NCBI GenBank assembly: GCA_014529385.2
Contig: CM043942.1
Location: forward strand, 36,172,469-36,236,468
Source: Adiantum capillus-veneris
Taxonomy: Eukaryota > Streptophyta > Polypodiopsida > Polypodiales > Pteridaceae
DNA length: 64,000 bases
Direction of reading: 5' to 3'
Shown here: positions 45,151 to 56,720 of the stretch, piece by piece
How positions within the stretch are numbered: position 1 is the stretch's first letter
Layout of the letters: each line of letters begins with the position of its first letter
Position numbers and translations under genes: made by a program
The notes under the pieces: model-generated
Seen by the model: only the letters and a program-made list of their open reading frames with translations
The model's database searches: none
What the model was told of the DNA's origin: nothing

Positions 45151-45834
45151 CACACTTTGAATGGTCCGAGGCATGTGAAGAATCCTTCATGAAGCCTAAG
45201 CAAGCTCTCACCTCAGCTCCAATATTGAAAGCACCAGATTGGGATAAGATATTCCACGTACATGTAGATGCTTCCAATTTTGCTATCGGTTGTATACTAG
45301 CTCAACCAGGAGGAGACGGAAAAATCAACTTTCCTATTTCTTATGCTAGCCCGACATTAAAAATGGATAAAAATAATTACACCACCATTGAAAGGAAAGG
45401 ATTCGGAATGATCTATGTCGTTAAAAAATATTGACATTACCTATTAGCCAACAAGTTTGTGTTCTTTGTGGACCACCAAGCTTTGTTGTATTTGGTCAAC
45501 AAGCCATGCAACACAGGAAGAATAGTGAGATTGTTCATTATTCTTATGGAATTTGATTTCACTGTGGTTGTAAAAAAAGACACTACACATCAACGAGAAG
45601 ATCATTTTTCAAGGATTGTTTCAAGGGAATCACCTCAGGGGGTAGACGATGACCTACCAAATGCTTATTTATTCTCCGTGGAAATGATACCTCAATGGTC
45701 GGAAAACATCGTGTCATTGATGACAATAGCTCAAGTGGCTTCACAAATACCACTTCCTATTACGATCAGTTTAATTGAGCAATCGGCTACGTATCAGTTA
45801 CTAGCTGGTAGGCTATACAAAAGAAATTGAGACG
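45075..45834 (+). pseudogene. G2 RNase H and following linker
   Basis: GHCGYYRRFIYMYAIIAKPM leads to the RNase H: FHVHVDASNFAIGCILAQPG, YTTIERKGFGMIYVVKKY (stop), then FFVDHQALLYLVNKPC and EDHFSRIV. The Asp and Glu residues are present. The linker EMIPQWSENIVSLM is followed by ATYQLLAGRLYKRN and a TGA near 45,828, the start of the integrase zinc region, which then breaks off. Confidence 0.85.
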
Positions 45835-46283
45835 GGATATTGCTCTTATGCATCAATCATCAGTTGGAGTATCTTCTTAATACTCAACTTCATCTGACAA
45901 TGGCATTAGAATGTGATAATCCCAAGGCTACACATGAAATTTGTTAGTGCAACAATTCCAACTGTGGTTCATACATGCATCACAAAAGCATGCCAATGGT
46001 CTTGTGGCAATGGTAGCTGCATCCTATTGGTTGTGACCACAAAAAGAATACAAGGTGCAAGACTTCTCAACCATGGCACAATTCCATTTAACCTCCCTGT
46101 TTACATCACCTTCTTTGATCTCCCAAAACACACGGGCACATTCCCTTTCTTTTAGAGGATATGATGTTGCTGCTCGCTTTGATAGGCTGGCTTGGAAATA
46201 GGCAACCACATGTGCATCACACTTTAAAGTGGCCCTATTAGGCTTCAACTACTTACTTATCAAGCCAAAAATTTCCGGAGGAT
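45835..46283 (+). other. Foreign or rearranged segment between RNase H and integrase of G2
   Basis: About 450 bases with no Gypsy coding similarity in any frame lie between two copies of the integrase entry motif (LAGRLYKRN at 45,805-45,830 and IGNQLYRRGKDQHLRLC at 46,337-46,388). The segment may be an insertion with partial duplication, or a recombination junction between two related elements. Confidence 0.55.
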
Positions 46284-47426
46284 ATGAGTAAATGTCGGCA
46301 AAGAGCAATTGAAACCGAAGCAAGAGACTATGCTCTTATTGGGAACCAATTGTATCGAAGAGGTAAAGATCAACATTTGCGTCTTTGTGCAAATGAAAAC
46401 GAGTATATTCCAATTATAGAACAAGCACATGCTGGATTAGCAGGAGGCCACTTTTCTAATGAGACCACCACAAGGGCAATCTGGATGGCAGGCATATGGT
46501 GGCCAACCCTTTTTGCAGATGCTAAAGAATATGTTCGAAGGTGTGATGCTTGTCAACCAGCAAAAATGCCAACACACGTAGATAGCATGTCCTTAAGACC
46601 AATGATGGGGGACTAGAGCTTTCACGAAATGGGGTATATATTTTGTTGGGCCAATATAGCCACCGGCTTATAGAACCCAAGCTCAATATATCATTGTAGC
46701 TACGGACTATTTGACCAAATGGGCCGAGGCTAAAGCAACTCAAAATAATGATGCCAAAACCTCTGCTACATTCTTATATGAGTATGTATTCATGATATAT
46801 GGACTACCAATAGAAATTGTCAGTGATCGGGGAATTCATTTCCTCAATGAGGTAATTGAGTATTTGCTTAATGAGTTTATGGTCATCCATAACAAATCAG
46901 CTCCCTATCACCCGCAAGCCCACGGACAAGCTGAGCATATGAACAACATTCTTAGCTCGGTGCTGACTAAAGTGGTTAGTTCAGGAAGAAAAGATTCGGA
47001 AATGAATCTCCATGCAGCTCTATGGGCTTATCGAGTTTCATTCAAAATAGCTTTAAATGCTACACCCTTTAACCGTGTTTATGGTCTTGATGCCATACTA
47101 CCAATAGAATTTCTATTGCCGACATTAAGGGTAGCACAAAACCTTGAGTGGACTAGACTGGACATGAATTGTCAGAAAGATTTGAAGATTTGGAAAAGCT
47201 AGATGAACAAAGGCTAGCTGCTGTAGCTCACATCTATGCACAAAAGCGGAAACAAAAACAATTTTTTGATTCCCACTTGATCACAAAATCCTTCAAGAAA
47301 GGGGACTTAGTTTTAGTCTATTCACTTAAGCAACACATTCCCAAGTTTAAGAAAAAGGAAAACGAACCGTTTGTAATCGAAGATGTATCCAAGTGGAGCA
47401 GTAAAGTTGCCCACCCTAGATGGTGA
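46284..47426 (+). pseudogene. G2 integrase
   Basis: The zinc-binding part is nicely preserved: HAGLAGGHFSNETTTRAIWM, then WWPTLFADAKEYVRRCDACQ. After a TAG at 46,614-46,616 come the core motifs TDYLTKWAEAKATQ, IVSDRGIHFLNEVIEYLLNE (second Asp; G1 has SDNGTH) and YHPQAHGQAEHMNNIL (Glu retained). The C-terminal part begins KRKQKQFFDSHLITKSFKKG. A frameshift near 47,170 and the end at 47,426 truncate the GPY/F module. Confidence 0.9.
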
Positions 47427-47689
47427 ACCAATGGCTAATTAGATTAGTGGATGTTGTTTAAAGAAATACAATTTGCCACTAACCAATGAATTGCTAGAAA
47501 GAATGCATGCAGCCAAGCAAAGGAGAATTAAACAACAGTAGGTTATTGATGAAGCCCAAGAGAAAGCTCGGCTTTGGGTACTCAAACAAAAAAGCTGATC
47601 TCAGAAATCAACAGATATCGATTCCCATCAACACTTTGTAAATAGATAACCGACAATGGGAATTACCTAAAGATGCAGTTTCAACAGAT

Positions 47690-48096
47690 GATGACTGGTT
47701 AGACGGAATGGACCTGCGCATCAAAGTACAGCTCAACAATCATAGCACGAATGCTTTCGTCGACACAGACACTAGAGTAACTGCAGTCAGTTATTCTACG
47801 TACAAAAAGGCAACATGTCAAGCATTGAGACAACAGGAATAGCGACAATAAAAGGATGCAACAAGAACCCAACCCCAACATTGGGAGTAGTCAACTTGAA
47901 CGTGATAGTGCATGGATGTTCATGTCCTCATCAGTTTGTATGCTTACCAAATGAACACATGAATGATACTATGATTCTAGGGATTCCCTGGATGCGGACA
48001 TACGAAGCAGTACCAGACTGGGATACAAATCCGCTAAAGCTATCACCTAAGGACCGACAACTCATTGTTCCAATTGCACCAAGCAAAGAGGAATAG
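47690..48096 (+). pseudogene. G2 second retropepsin-like domain, 3' of integrase
   Basis: LNNHSTNAFVDTDTRVTAVS (near 47,730-47,790) occupies the place of ALLDMGAKHNLLS in G1, with D-T-D. After a frameshift near 47,815 come IATIKGCN, LGVVNLNVIVHG and MNDTMILGIPWMRTYEAVPD with WDTNPL, matching the LGRTWM...IDWDTGS block of G1. So the post-integrase domain is shared by two clearly diverged elements, which argues against a chance resemblance. Confidence 0.6.
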
Positions 48097-48790
48097 AATA
48101 GAAGTAATCAGCGGACCAAACCACAAAGTAGTCAATCTTCTCCATCCCCTCGACAAGAAAATGCTACAAGTAGAATGCAAGGAGTCAGGCACATTTGGGT
48201 ACCCAAAGCATAGCTTAAGGATAAACCAATTCAGATCTGGGTGCCTAAGACTTCACCAACAAAGCAAAGGCAGGTTCCAAGGGTAAAGACACAAAGACGA
48301 CCATCTCCCGCACAAGGAACCTAGTATGAAATTGGTTTGGAAGAAAAAGGAGCACTTATCCTCTCCGCATACTGTAAAACCAATCAAGCAATGGTGAGTT
48401 AAGTCACAAAAGACTCCTCCAATCCATACATCAACAAGCAGACCGAGCTACCAATGGCGAGAAAAATCTCGACAACCGTCAAAAGTGCTACCAACAGCTC
48501 CAGCAATCAGCGTGCTAAAGCATCCTAATGGTACAATTAAATAGAGAGCACACAAGCTACAAAATTTGCTCTTTGGAAGAAATCAAAAACAAACCTCGAC
48601 ATCAGAAACCCTTGAGTTAATTACTCAAGACTCAGCTCTTGCACAACATATTGGTTTGAATTGCATTAATCTTCATAGAATGGTAGAGCCAACCACATCT
48701 ATTCATAGATACGATTGTTCAACCTATGCACACAGTCGTCGCGGAGTACGCCATCTAGGAGGGTGGAAGCAGGGCACTAAGTACTAAGTA
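48097..48790 (+). pseudogene. G2 Trp-Val-Pro-Lys motif region
   Basis: HIWVPKA (48,191) and PIQIWVPKTSPTKQRQVPRV (from 48,228) parallel the G1 motif series. The rest is basic and Pro/Ser-rich with stops. The short frame at 48,566-48,787 has no motif. Confidence 0.55.
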
Positions 48791-50170
48791 ATTAAGGGCA
48801 ATGTTTGAAGAGGGAGGAAAAATTCAATGTTAACGTGTGATTTTTTGCAAAATTACCTAATAATGCCCTTTAAATTCATCATCAAGGGAAAATTCACTGA
48901 CAATATCTTCCCGATGAGTGTAAATAGTGTATATACTATTAGAAAATCATCAAAAATAGCCCTTTTTTTGGATATTTTTCAGCATTTCTATTGATAATGA
49001 GGCTTAAAAATAGAAAAATCCAGCATAAAACAATAAAGTGTTTTTCCACAGATTTTCTTAAGTATTGGATTTTCACTTTACTTTTTTAGAGCATTTTGCT
49101 ATTTTATATGATTTTTTTAAATAAATTGTTCAATGGAAAAAACGAAAGACACGATGGCGATCAGAAAGACAAGACGGACAAGCACAAAAAATTTCAATGA
49201 AATTAGAAGATGGAAGCGGAAAGCCTAAATTAGGCGGCCAAGCCTGCTTTTGTAAACTTCTTGCAGAATGAGCTACAAGAATCCGATTCGGGAAATTTTT
49301 GAGTCTAACATAGATTTCACCGCCTAGTAGGACTAACGGGGGAATTTGGGGAAAATTGGTTCAGAAAGTCCGGGTATAGATATCCAAGGTAGGCCAAAAC
49401 CGGCTCATTTCCACTCGCAGCCTTTGCAGAGAAAGCTTTCGACTTCTTTCGTGCGACTTTTCCGGAGCCCATAGTTGACCATTTTCAGCGCCATCTTACA
49501 CGAGACATGAGGGGTAAGTTCTTTACGCGTTAGTGATCCATTTTATACGGCCGGTAGCTAGTCTAAATCCCTAGAAAAAACCCTAGAAACCGAGCAGTGC
49601 ATGAAGACCTACGACCAAAAACTGACCATAGAGGCCTACCAGCTCGACCAAATCACATGGGATTTGAACCATAGCATACCCTAACACAATAGAACCTTTC
49701 TATATCATCAGTTGACCATTCGGTAAGGTTTGAGGGGGCCCCTAGTAGAAAAGCTAGGTTTTTGGCAAATGCCAAAATTCTGATCTGACTCCACAAATGG
49801 CTTGCTTATGAGGTCCATATACAATGTATATGATTGGTTTGGTAAAATCAATCAAGCAAAGCCCTTGAAAAGCAGAAAACGGCTCGAAGGTTACAAAGCG
49901 CCAAATTTGACATATGGGGTCAAACTAACTCCAAATGAGCCAGAATGGACAGGTTGCTTCACGACTATGTTGCGGACAAGTCCAAAGCCTCAAAGTTGAT
50001 CGACCTACTCAACCGGTAGTGTAGTCACAAAATACGGTGATTTCAGAGTCGACAAAGCACAAAGTGATGCCGGCATGACCAAACTTGACGAAATTCAATT
50101 TAGGACTTGTTTCAGGTGTATAGAATGTGTCTAGGTCAAAATTTGTAAGTTTTGCAAAGAATTTGTCACT
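48791..50170 (+). other. Long non-coding stretch in G2
   Basis: No domain in any frame. AT-rich at 48.8-49.15 kb, then more mixed. Phrases such as CAAATTTGACATATGGGGTC near 49,905 resemble the DNA around palindrome array 1, suggesting that a repeat region begins at about 49.8 kb. An LTR boundary inside this stretch is possible but I could not place one. Confidence 0.4.
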
Positions 50171-50173
50171 GTT

Positions 50174-50834
50174 GTAAATAATCACGATTATTTACTTTTG
50201 CATCAATTTTGCTTGAAAATTGTCACCTCACCTCACCTATCATGTGTACACACCTATTACATGCCAAAAATCAAGTATGAGCCAAAATGACCATCCATTA
50301 CTTGGAAAATGATCAAAAAACGCAAAGAAGTCTTTGCAACCCAATTTCTTGGTTATGGACAACTTTTATAGATCCAAATCACCTTATATCTCATATACAA
50401 GGTCTATACAATGCCTAGAACCAATTTGTGCCAAAAAATCTTAATTTTGGAAGAAAAATTAATAATCGCGATTATTTACTTTCTAGTCAAAATTGGGGAG
50501 TTTGGATATTTTACCGTCATACATCCAAAGTACATAATGTGTTAAGCCCACTAGACAAGTTTGAACCAATTTTGAGCTCAAAACCTCAAATTTCCTTTAT
50601 AAACCTCAAATTTCCTTTATATCTACTGTTTAAAAGACCTAAAGCCTCAAATTTCCTTTATATCTACTGTTTAAAAGACCTAAAGACAAAATCTGGTATC
50701 ATTTTTACCCTATGCATCCAAATGAGTCCATATTTCACTCAGAGCATGTATTTAGTACATACTTCAAGCCTATGAACCCAAGTTTGCAAAAAGTTAAAAA
50801 AATTGCTCAGTTGTAAATAATCGCGATTATTTAC
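50174..50834 (+). repeat. Array 2: three copies of the same 22-bp palindrome
   Basis: Copies lie at 50,174-50,195, 50,458-50,479 (left edge altered) and 50,813-50,834. Spacing is 284 and 355 bp; the second gap contains a recent tandem duplication of about 41-60 bases (around 50,590-50,690) that accounts for the excess. The period is therefore the same as in array 1. The last copy lies about 180 bp before a splice acceptor-like site and an ORF start. Confidence 0.9.
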
Positions 50835-51004
50835 TTTGGTTGCAAAAATTTGTTTTGACTTTACAGTTTTATTCCTTGCATGTTTTTTTGCATCTATGCT
50901 TGTTCAAAAATTGATTTGAAGCAAATTGGACCAAAATTATCAGCATTTCAGACTAAAGGACATTTCAGAGAGAATTCCAACAAATCTCCTAACTTTGCAC
51001 TCTA

Positions 51005-51025
51005 TTCACTGAACAGGAGCCATGC
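51005..51025 (+). promoter_or_regulatory. Candidate 3' splice site before the G2 accessory frame
   Basis: TATTCACTGAACAG, with the AG at 51,016-51,017, lies six bases before an ATG at 51,023. Position and spacing resemble the site before the G1 accessory ORF. Confidence 0.4.
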
Positions 51026-53470
51026 AAGTAGTAGAGAAGGCCAAGAAAAAGCTCAACCAAAAGGAGAAGTTGCAGGAACTACGTGCTTATCAACTAGACC
51101 TTGATTCAGTCAAAGTTGCCAAGGCAGCATACCTCTCCAGAGAACAATTAGAAGAGCATCAAGCATCACACTACAATCTTCACCGGCAGGTTCAAGAGTG
51201 AAGAGGGGAATCAGGTGGAGTTGCAACTCCTACCCAAGGAATTGTACGATGTTGTTGCGAAGCCAAAAAGCAAAGAAGCCAACCGTAGGCTTGGACTCAA
51301 AGACTTCTACGAACAAGAGCCTTGCGGAGTGGACTTTCAGAAAGATTACGAGCTTCTATCCTCAATCAAAGAAGATGGGACCGCACATATCACTGACCCT
51401 CAAAGAAACAAGATCAAGGTTGTCATCACTAAAGATATAGTGGCAGAGGCACTCAGACTACCTACAGAATGTATGACCATGAGAGCAAGGGACCGAAAAA
51501 CAACAGGAACCTTTGCCAAAGAGACATCCGTGGCAACCTTCGTATACTTGATTCACAAACAGGTGGAAGAGCCAGCTAGATTATACCACCAGCACTTCCA
51601 TTTCTTGGAAAAAAGGCCACCCAGGTACACTACGCCAAATCACGCAGTTGCCACCACATTTACCCAAGTTCTAAAGTCAACAACTAGGCAACCGGTGGAC
51701 CACGCCCAATACATCGTGACCACCTTGAAGGCCACCAAGAAAGAAGGAAAAATCACTTACTTGGGTGTGCCAGAAGTCTTGACGATAATTATGTATCATG
51801 CCATTGGCATGGCTGACAATCTACCACCTGCTCCTGACCAAAACACATGGATCTTGGCAGCACAACCATCTTCGAGAGCTACAAGGTCAGGAAAAAGATC
51901 TCATAAATCCGATGAAGAATCAGCTGACAACTCACCGGAAAGGCACAATACTGACAGCTCTGACAATGAAGAAAGAAGACAAAGAATAGAATAAATGAAA
52001 AGAAAAGTTGTGGCAGCCCACCAAGAAGAGCTAGTACAAAAGCAAGCGCACTTTGAAAGAGAAAAACACGCCTATCAGCGCAGTCGACAAGCACAAGGGA
52101 AGGACCCAGAGAAATGGGTACCTAGTGGATTTAAAGGCCCACGAACGAAGCATCACAAAAGAAAAGAGGTTGAAGATCCAACATAGAGTTTGGAGAAAAT
52201 GTACCAAGAAGCCGAAGCCCTCAAGCTGAAGGGAGCAGAAGAAGCAGCTAGGAAAGCCAAAGAGGCGGAGGAACAAAGATAAGCCGAGGAGACGGCTAGA
52301 GCAGAAGTGCAAGAACAAGGTTACGAGTCTCCAAGACCCACCTCACCGCCTACAGAACAACAGGACCACCCAATGCCAAGCCCTTTGCCATCACCAACAA
52401 AAGAAGCTGAACCTGAGCAAGAGAAAGCCACAGAATCTGAGTCACCAAAGAGGCAAAATCTTCACAAGAGGCGAACCACCAAGAGAAAGAAAAAGATAAA
52501 GCAGCAGAGCCAGAACAAGAGACTACCACTGCATAAGAGGCCACTGCTACACAAGAGCAGCAACAATAGAAAGAAACGGAGCCAGAGAAGTAAGTGAAAC
52601 CTATACCTGAAGAGACTACACAGTCTGAGCCAGCACCCACTACTTCCACTCAACAAGAAACCGCTGAGACAACAAGGCCTCAGGATGACAAAGAAAAAGA
52701 CCAACCCTTTACCTCCACGCATGAAGAACCAGCAGCTATGAAGCAACAGAAAGACACACATGAGGCTGCAGGCACATCTCAGTTGACAAGACAGGAGGAT
52801 TGGCAGTCAAACGACGAGGTAATTTTACAAGTAAACGAATATGCAAGGTAGATGCAAGACATGATGGAGAGACTCCGTTCAGCAGCACTTAGCCGCAACA
52901 CAAAAGCTAAAGAGCTCGAGATGGTGACTGACACTCTCCAAGGAGATTTAGAAGACAAGATGACTGTCGTCACCGATCTTCAGAGGCAAGTGCAGGAGAT
53001 GAAAGCAGAAGCTGAACAACATCAGCTAGCAAGAGATAGACAGAAGAGGAAGATGGAAGAGTTAGGTGACCTACTCACCAAGTTATCCGATGCTTGCAAA
53101 GCAAAAGACGAGCAGCTGACAGAAGTGGCAAATGAACTTCTTATGACATCCCTGTCAAGGCAAAAAATTCAAGTGCAATTAGATGTTGCAAATGCCTCTT
53201 TACAGTACTCTGAACAGTGAATCGATGATCAGGCAATCTTCCTACGACAAATAAGAGAAATCCGAGCCGTGGCCTCGATTAAAGGGACTGATGAAGTGTA
53301 CAAGGCACTAGAAAAGAATAACAAAGACCTTGAATTGGAATTAAAATTGGAGCAACCACAACGCAGGGACCTGGCCTTGATGCGGGTCTAGAGAGAAGAA
53401 GAACTCCTCAAAGAGATAGCTGAGCTCAAGAGGGTTAATCAACTCAAAAGCTAGAAACGTAAGATGAGGT
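51023..53470 (+). pseudogene. G2 accessory protein: globular domain plus coiled coil
   Basis: A charged start (MQVVEKAKKKLNQ), frameshifted into KEKLQELRAYQLDLDSVKVA and LSREQLEEHQ. The main frame 51,215-51,994 holds a globular domain with VDFQKDYELLSSIKEDG, VVITKDIVAEALRLPTECMT and LGVPEVLTIIMYHAIGMADN, vaguely like plant-transposon gag-like or mobile domains. A W-V-P motif (EKWVPSGFKGP near 52,115), a Pro/Glu-rich low-complexity stretch, and from 52,850 a long heptad-like coiled coil (MERLRSAALSRNTKAKELEM, then LEDKMTVVTDLQRQVQEMKA and on to about 53,460) follow. Four or more stops and frameshifts break it. Family unknown; a structural or nucleic-acid-packaging role is a guess. Confidence 0.55.
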
Positions 53471-54575
53471 AGGCACTTCAGAGCCGCCGCAGATCAACAT
53501 ACCCTTGGTCTTGTTTGCTGAGTTTGAGACACAGTCCACAACAGAGCCGAGTGGGAAAGACGATTTTTAGATCAACATCACAGATGCAAATACAGTGCCA
53601 ATGGTCCAACTATCAAAAGCTGAGGAGGACGCACTGAAAGAGAAGATCACCCAAGAGGTGGATGAGTAGTGCAAAGCTGCAATGGATTGGGAGTTGAGAG
53701 TTTTAACCTCTGTCAACGTCACTCAACTCACTCCCAATCAGATCAATGCTCAATGGCATCACAATCCCTGCCATACCCTCTCATCAAAGTCGAACTACTA
53801 CAGGTAAAAGAGAAGCTGTACAAAGACATACAAGAAGATGGTGCAGATAAAGACCACCCAAAGTGGAGGTTAAGCTGGTTGAGCAAGAATCCGAGATATC
53901 TGATTCTGTTCACAAGAGCACCTACAGCCCTTCGAAGAGATCTAACTTTCTGTCCTGTACCAGAGTAAGGACATGGCAAGAGCATGAGGCACTGGCAAAG
54001 AAGCGGCCAACTTGGCTGAACTACCCCAGAATGCCAACTCCAGAGAAAGGACAAGCAACAGAGGAATACATGGTGAAAACCCTAACGGGAGCCATGTCTT
54101 TCTTCAAGAGTCTACCGGATCTCTCTTGCCCCATGTTATATAAAATCTGCAAAATGTTGCTCACATGCATCCAAGTTTTTAATGAGCCTGAACAAACAGG
54201 AGCCCCCTGGATGTCATTTCTAGAAGGTAACAATCTGAGTAGTTAGCCTTCAGAAGAATTCCTTTACGGCTTCTGTGCCATATGTATGTTTTTACCATCA
54301 AGTAATATGTTAGCATTTGAAGAGGCTTTCTACACCGGATTCTTCACTTGGTGAACGAAGATATTTCACCGGTGATCAGCAATCTCACATCCAGATTTGT
54401 AGGCTACTCAGCGGTGGAGGTGAAGAATAGAGTGACAATGCAATTTTTGCAAGTGCCAGACAAAGAAAGAAAAATCAGATACTAGAAGGCACTGGATGCG
54501 CTTAAAGACCGCCTCGCCAGCCATCAACCCGAAGACTATTTCAGCCCATAAAGCTGTGTCAAGAGACGACACAGG
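53471..54575 (+). other. 3' part of G2 with coding-like fragments
   Basis: Fragments such as WELRVLTSVNVTQLTPNQIN (about 53,685-53,750), WLNYPRMPTPEKGQATEEYM and LLTCIQVFNEPEQTGAPWMS (54,013-54,220) look protein-like but are scattered over frames. They may continue the accessory protein. Nothing is recognised. Confidence 0.4.
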
Positions 54576-54590
54576 CGAGGAGGGGGGGAA
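54576..54590 (+). other. G2 polypurine tract
   Basis: A run of G and A (CGAGGAGGGGGGGAA) directly before CGTTAGCAG. The preceding GTGTCAAGAGACGACAC closely matches the segment before the polypurine tract of element L at 19.42 kb. Confidence 0.75.
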
Positions 54591-55140
54591 CGTTAGCAGT
54601 AAGCTAACACAAACACCTTTTTTTCAAAGTTCTCCAGGTTGTGTCAACTAGTCATTTCCCAGCTTTGGTAGAACTCCAGATTATTAGTTTTGACCACCCA
54701 AAAACCACTAGGCTTGAACTCCAGATTATTAGTTTTGACCACCCAAAAACCACGCATACTGACACTTAACACAAGACATTTGGATAGAAACAAATTTTTA
54801 AATTATTGAACTTATTCTTGGTACATCCAGTTCTAGTAGGAGACTGAAGGAGCCCTGGAAACCATGAAAGAATAGGTCTATACCTACCACCATCCAATAA
54901 AAAGTAGCAGGTTAGAACTTGGGCTACATTGGTGGGAAGACACGTATCCACACACCCTATTTCGCTTGTTATCATTGTCCCATAGCCCTAGACCCCACTC
55001 ACTCTCCTTCTATATATTAGGGCGTGGTATCCAAAGCCATGCCATTTTAGCGTGCACACAAATTATCAGATATTGTTTCCCGAACTAGGTCTGGAAGACT
55101 AGGAACCTTTAAGTTTTTGAGGGAAAACTGGATGTAGCTC
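54591..55140 (+). repeat. Probable G2 3' LTR (single copy)
   Basis: It starts after the polypurine tract and contains a TATA-like TCTATATATT at about 55,007. It also contains two tandem copies of a 38-base segment (54,673-54,710 and 54,718-54,755, GAACTCCAGATTATTAGTTT...). The right end is uncertain and no partner LTR was found, so the call rests on position only. Confidence 0.5.
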
Positions 55141-55169
55141 ATTTTGACAATATTGTGTGTCAGAGCATT

Positions 55170-55415
55170 GAGCTCATGCATGGGGTAGGAGCAAGGGGGG
55201 CAGCTGACAAGGGTGAAAAATGGAGGTTTGCAATGAGCTACTTAGAACACTCAAGAGGGTAAGAGTATCTTTTTGTGTGTACAAGCCTCAGATGGAACCC
55301 TAGCCCCTTAAGGCACATGTAGTGCTTGGGGAAAATTGTATTCTTCTTGAGTTAATATTAAGTCTCTCAACTCACAATTGTGAGTATGGCCAAAAAAGAA
55401 AAGGAATCTTGACAA
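55170..55415 (+). repeat. LINE 3'-end-like repeat, copy 2
   Basis: Aligns with 15,600-15,835 and ends with an A-rich stretch after CTCAACTCACAATTGTGAG. It lies just 5' of a LINE RT remnant, so it represents an earlier, independent insertion. Confidence 0.55.
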
Positions 55416-55469
55416 AAAGTATAAAGCAGCCTCAAGCTCGTATCAAGCCTTGAGGTATCTATCGGCCAT

Positions 55470-56720
55470 TCCAAGTTACAAAGGGCAAGCTCTAGGCAAG
55501 GAGAAGTCCTGTGGTTGGGACAAGATGAAAACGGAGTTCTTTAAATAATCTTGGGAGGATATTAAGGCCCCAATCACATGCATGGATAACAAAGCCCTTC
55601 TTGAAGGTGATTTGGATACAAGCGTAAAAAGGGGTCTCATTAAACCGATTCCTAAACAAATCCGTTGCTCTCAATTGAAGCATTGGAGGAAAATCAGTAT
55701 GATGTAAATGGCTTATCCAAATTTGTTGCCCTCATATTCTCTCCCTTGCTGGAAAAAGCCATTACCCCCCATCAACACCGATTAATTAAGAAAAGGTCAA
55801 TCTATGACAACGTTCTTACAACATTGGTTGGAATTGAATATGCACTCTTCACCAAGCAAGAGTGCATCCTCCTACAGATTGACATGGACAAAGCCTATGA
55901 TTGGATCACATGGTCCTTCATGGAATATATTATTAATTTGTTGGACTTTGGCCCACAGATATGTCGATTGGTTCTCACCCTTAGTGCTAGAAGCCCTTCT
56001 GAGCTTCTTTTTAACAAAATAATTGTAGGTGACTTCGAAATCAAAAGTCAATCAGGCAAGGATGCCCATTGGCATTGCTACTATTCACCATCGGCTCTCA
56101 CCCTCTGGTAAAAATGCTTGAAGCTAGTGCTACGAGAGGGGAAATTCAAGGGCTGTCATAACCCAATAATGACCAAATCTTGGTGAAGCTCTTTGCAGAT
56201 GATTCCCTGTTATTTTTGAAAGCATGCCCTTAGGTGATAAGTAAGGCCTTGGAAATTGTGCAAACTTTTTCCACTGCCTCAAGATTGAAGTGGAACATTG
56301 AGAAGAATGATCTCACTTTTAGATAATGACTTATTTGACCCTTCTATGTGGACAACAAAAATTATGACAAAAGGATAGATTTTTCGACTCTTAGAAGCTC
56401 CAATGAGGGCTGACATAACACACAACAAAGATTTGGTGGGTCTTAGACAGAGTAAGAGGCAAGATACAAAGGTGGGAGTATGTGTTACTGCCCTTTTTGA
56501 GCAAGGTTAAAGTGATCGATTCGTTCATGCTCCCGTATATTGCCTTCATTGGGCCAATCCTAAAGATAGCCAAGTGCAACTAGAAAGGATTCTTGAAATT
56601 AGTAAAACGATACTTGTGGAAAAAGAACACTAAACATTTGTTGCCCTGGCAGTGGGCCAAATGCGACTCAATCGCTAGGCTAGTGGAGCAAGGAGGTATT
56701 GTATTTTTTATGTTTCCAAT
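55470..56720 (+). pseudogene. LINE ORF2 reverse transcriptase remnant
   Basis: Reading across frames: SPGWDKMKTEFFK near 55,505 is followed by KALLEGDLDTSVKRGLIKPI and HWRKISMM (normally WRPISM). Then come IFSPLLEKAITPHQHRLIKK, RSIYDNVLTTLVGIEYALFT, LLQIDMDKAYDWITWSFMEY, IRQGCPLALLLFTIGSHPL near 56,050, and the catalytic FADDSLLFLKA near 56,195. A later piece (KLVKRYLWKKNTK near 56,600) is the usual LINE C-terminal block. Stops and frameshifts show an old copy without endonuclease or zinc domain. Confidence 0.9.

Larger units (their letters stand above)
38300..54590 (+). mobile_element. G2: degenerate Gypsy-like element with accessory ORF
   Basis: It has the same order as G1: leader, MNLRSGRVL gag start, zinc fingers, protease, RT, RNase H, integrase, second retropepsin-like domain, W-V-P-K motifs. 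A long non-coding stretch with a second palindrome array, an accessory coiled-coil reading frame and a polypurine tract at 54,576-54,590 follow. No 5' LTR or primer site was found, so the left end is truncated. Stops and frameshifts are numerous. The part from about 48.8 kb on could instead be a separate non-autonomous element that shares the palindromic leader; both readings fit what I see. Confidence 0.7.

Noticed and set aside
38324-50834. Palindromic repeats as a CRISPR-like array
   Set aside because: The repeats are about 285 bp apart, the spacers are related to each other, there are no cas genes, and the setting is a plant retroelement.
52350-52761. Cys/Leu-rich minus-strand frames resembling membrane proteins
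   Set aside because: They are shadows of the Pro/Glu/Lys-rich plus-strand accessory protein; the hydrophobic look arises from complementary codons.
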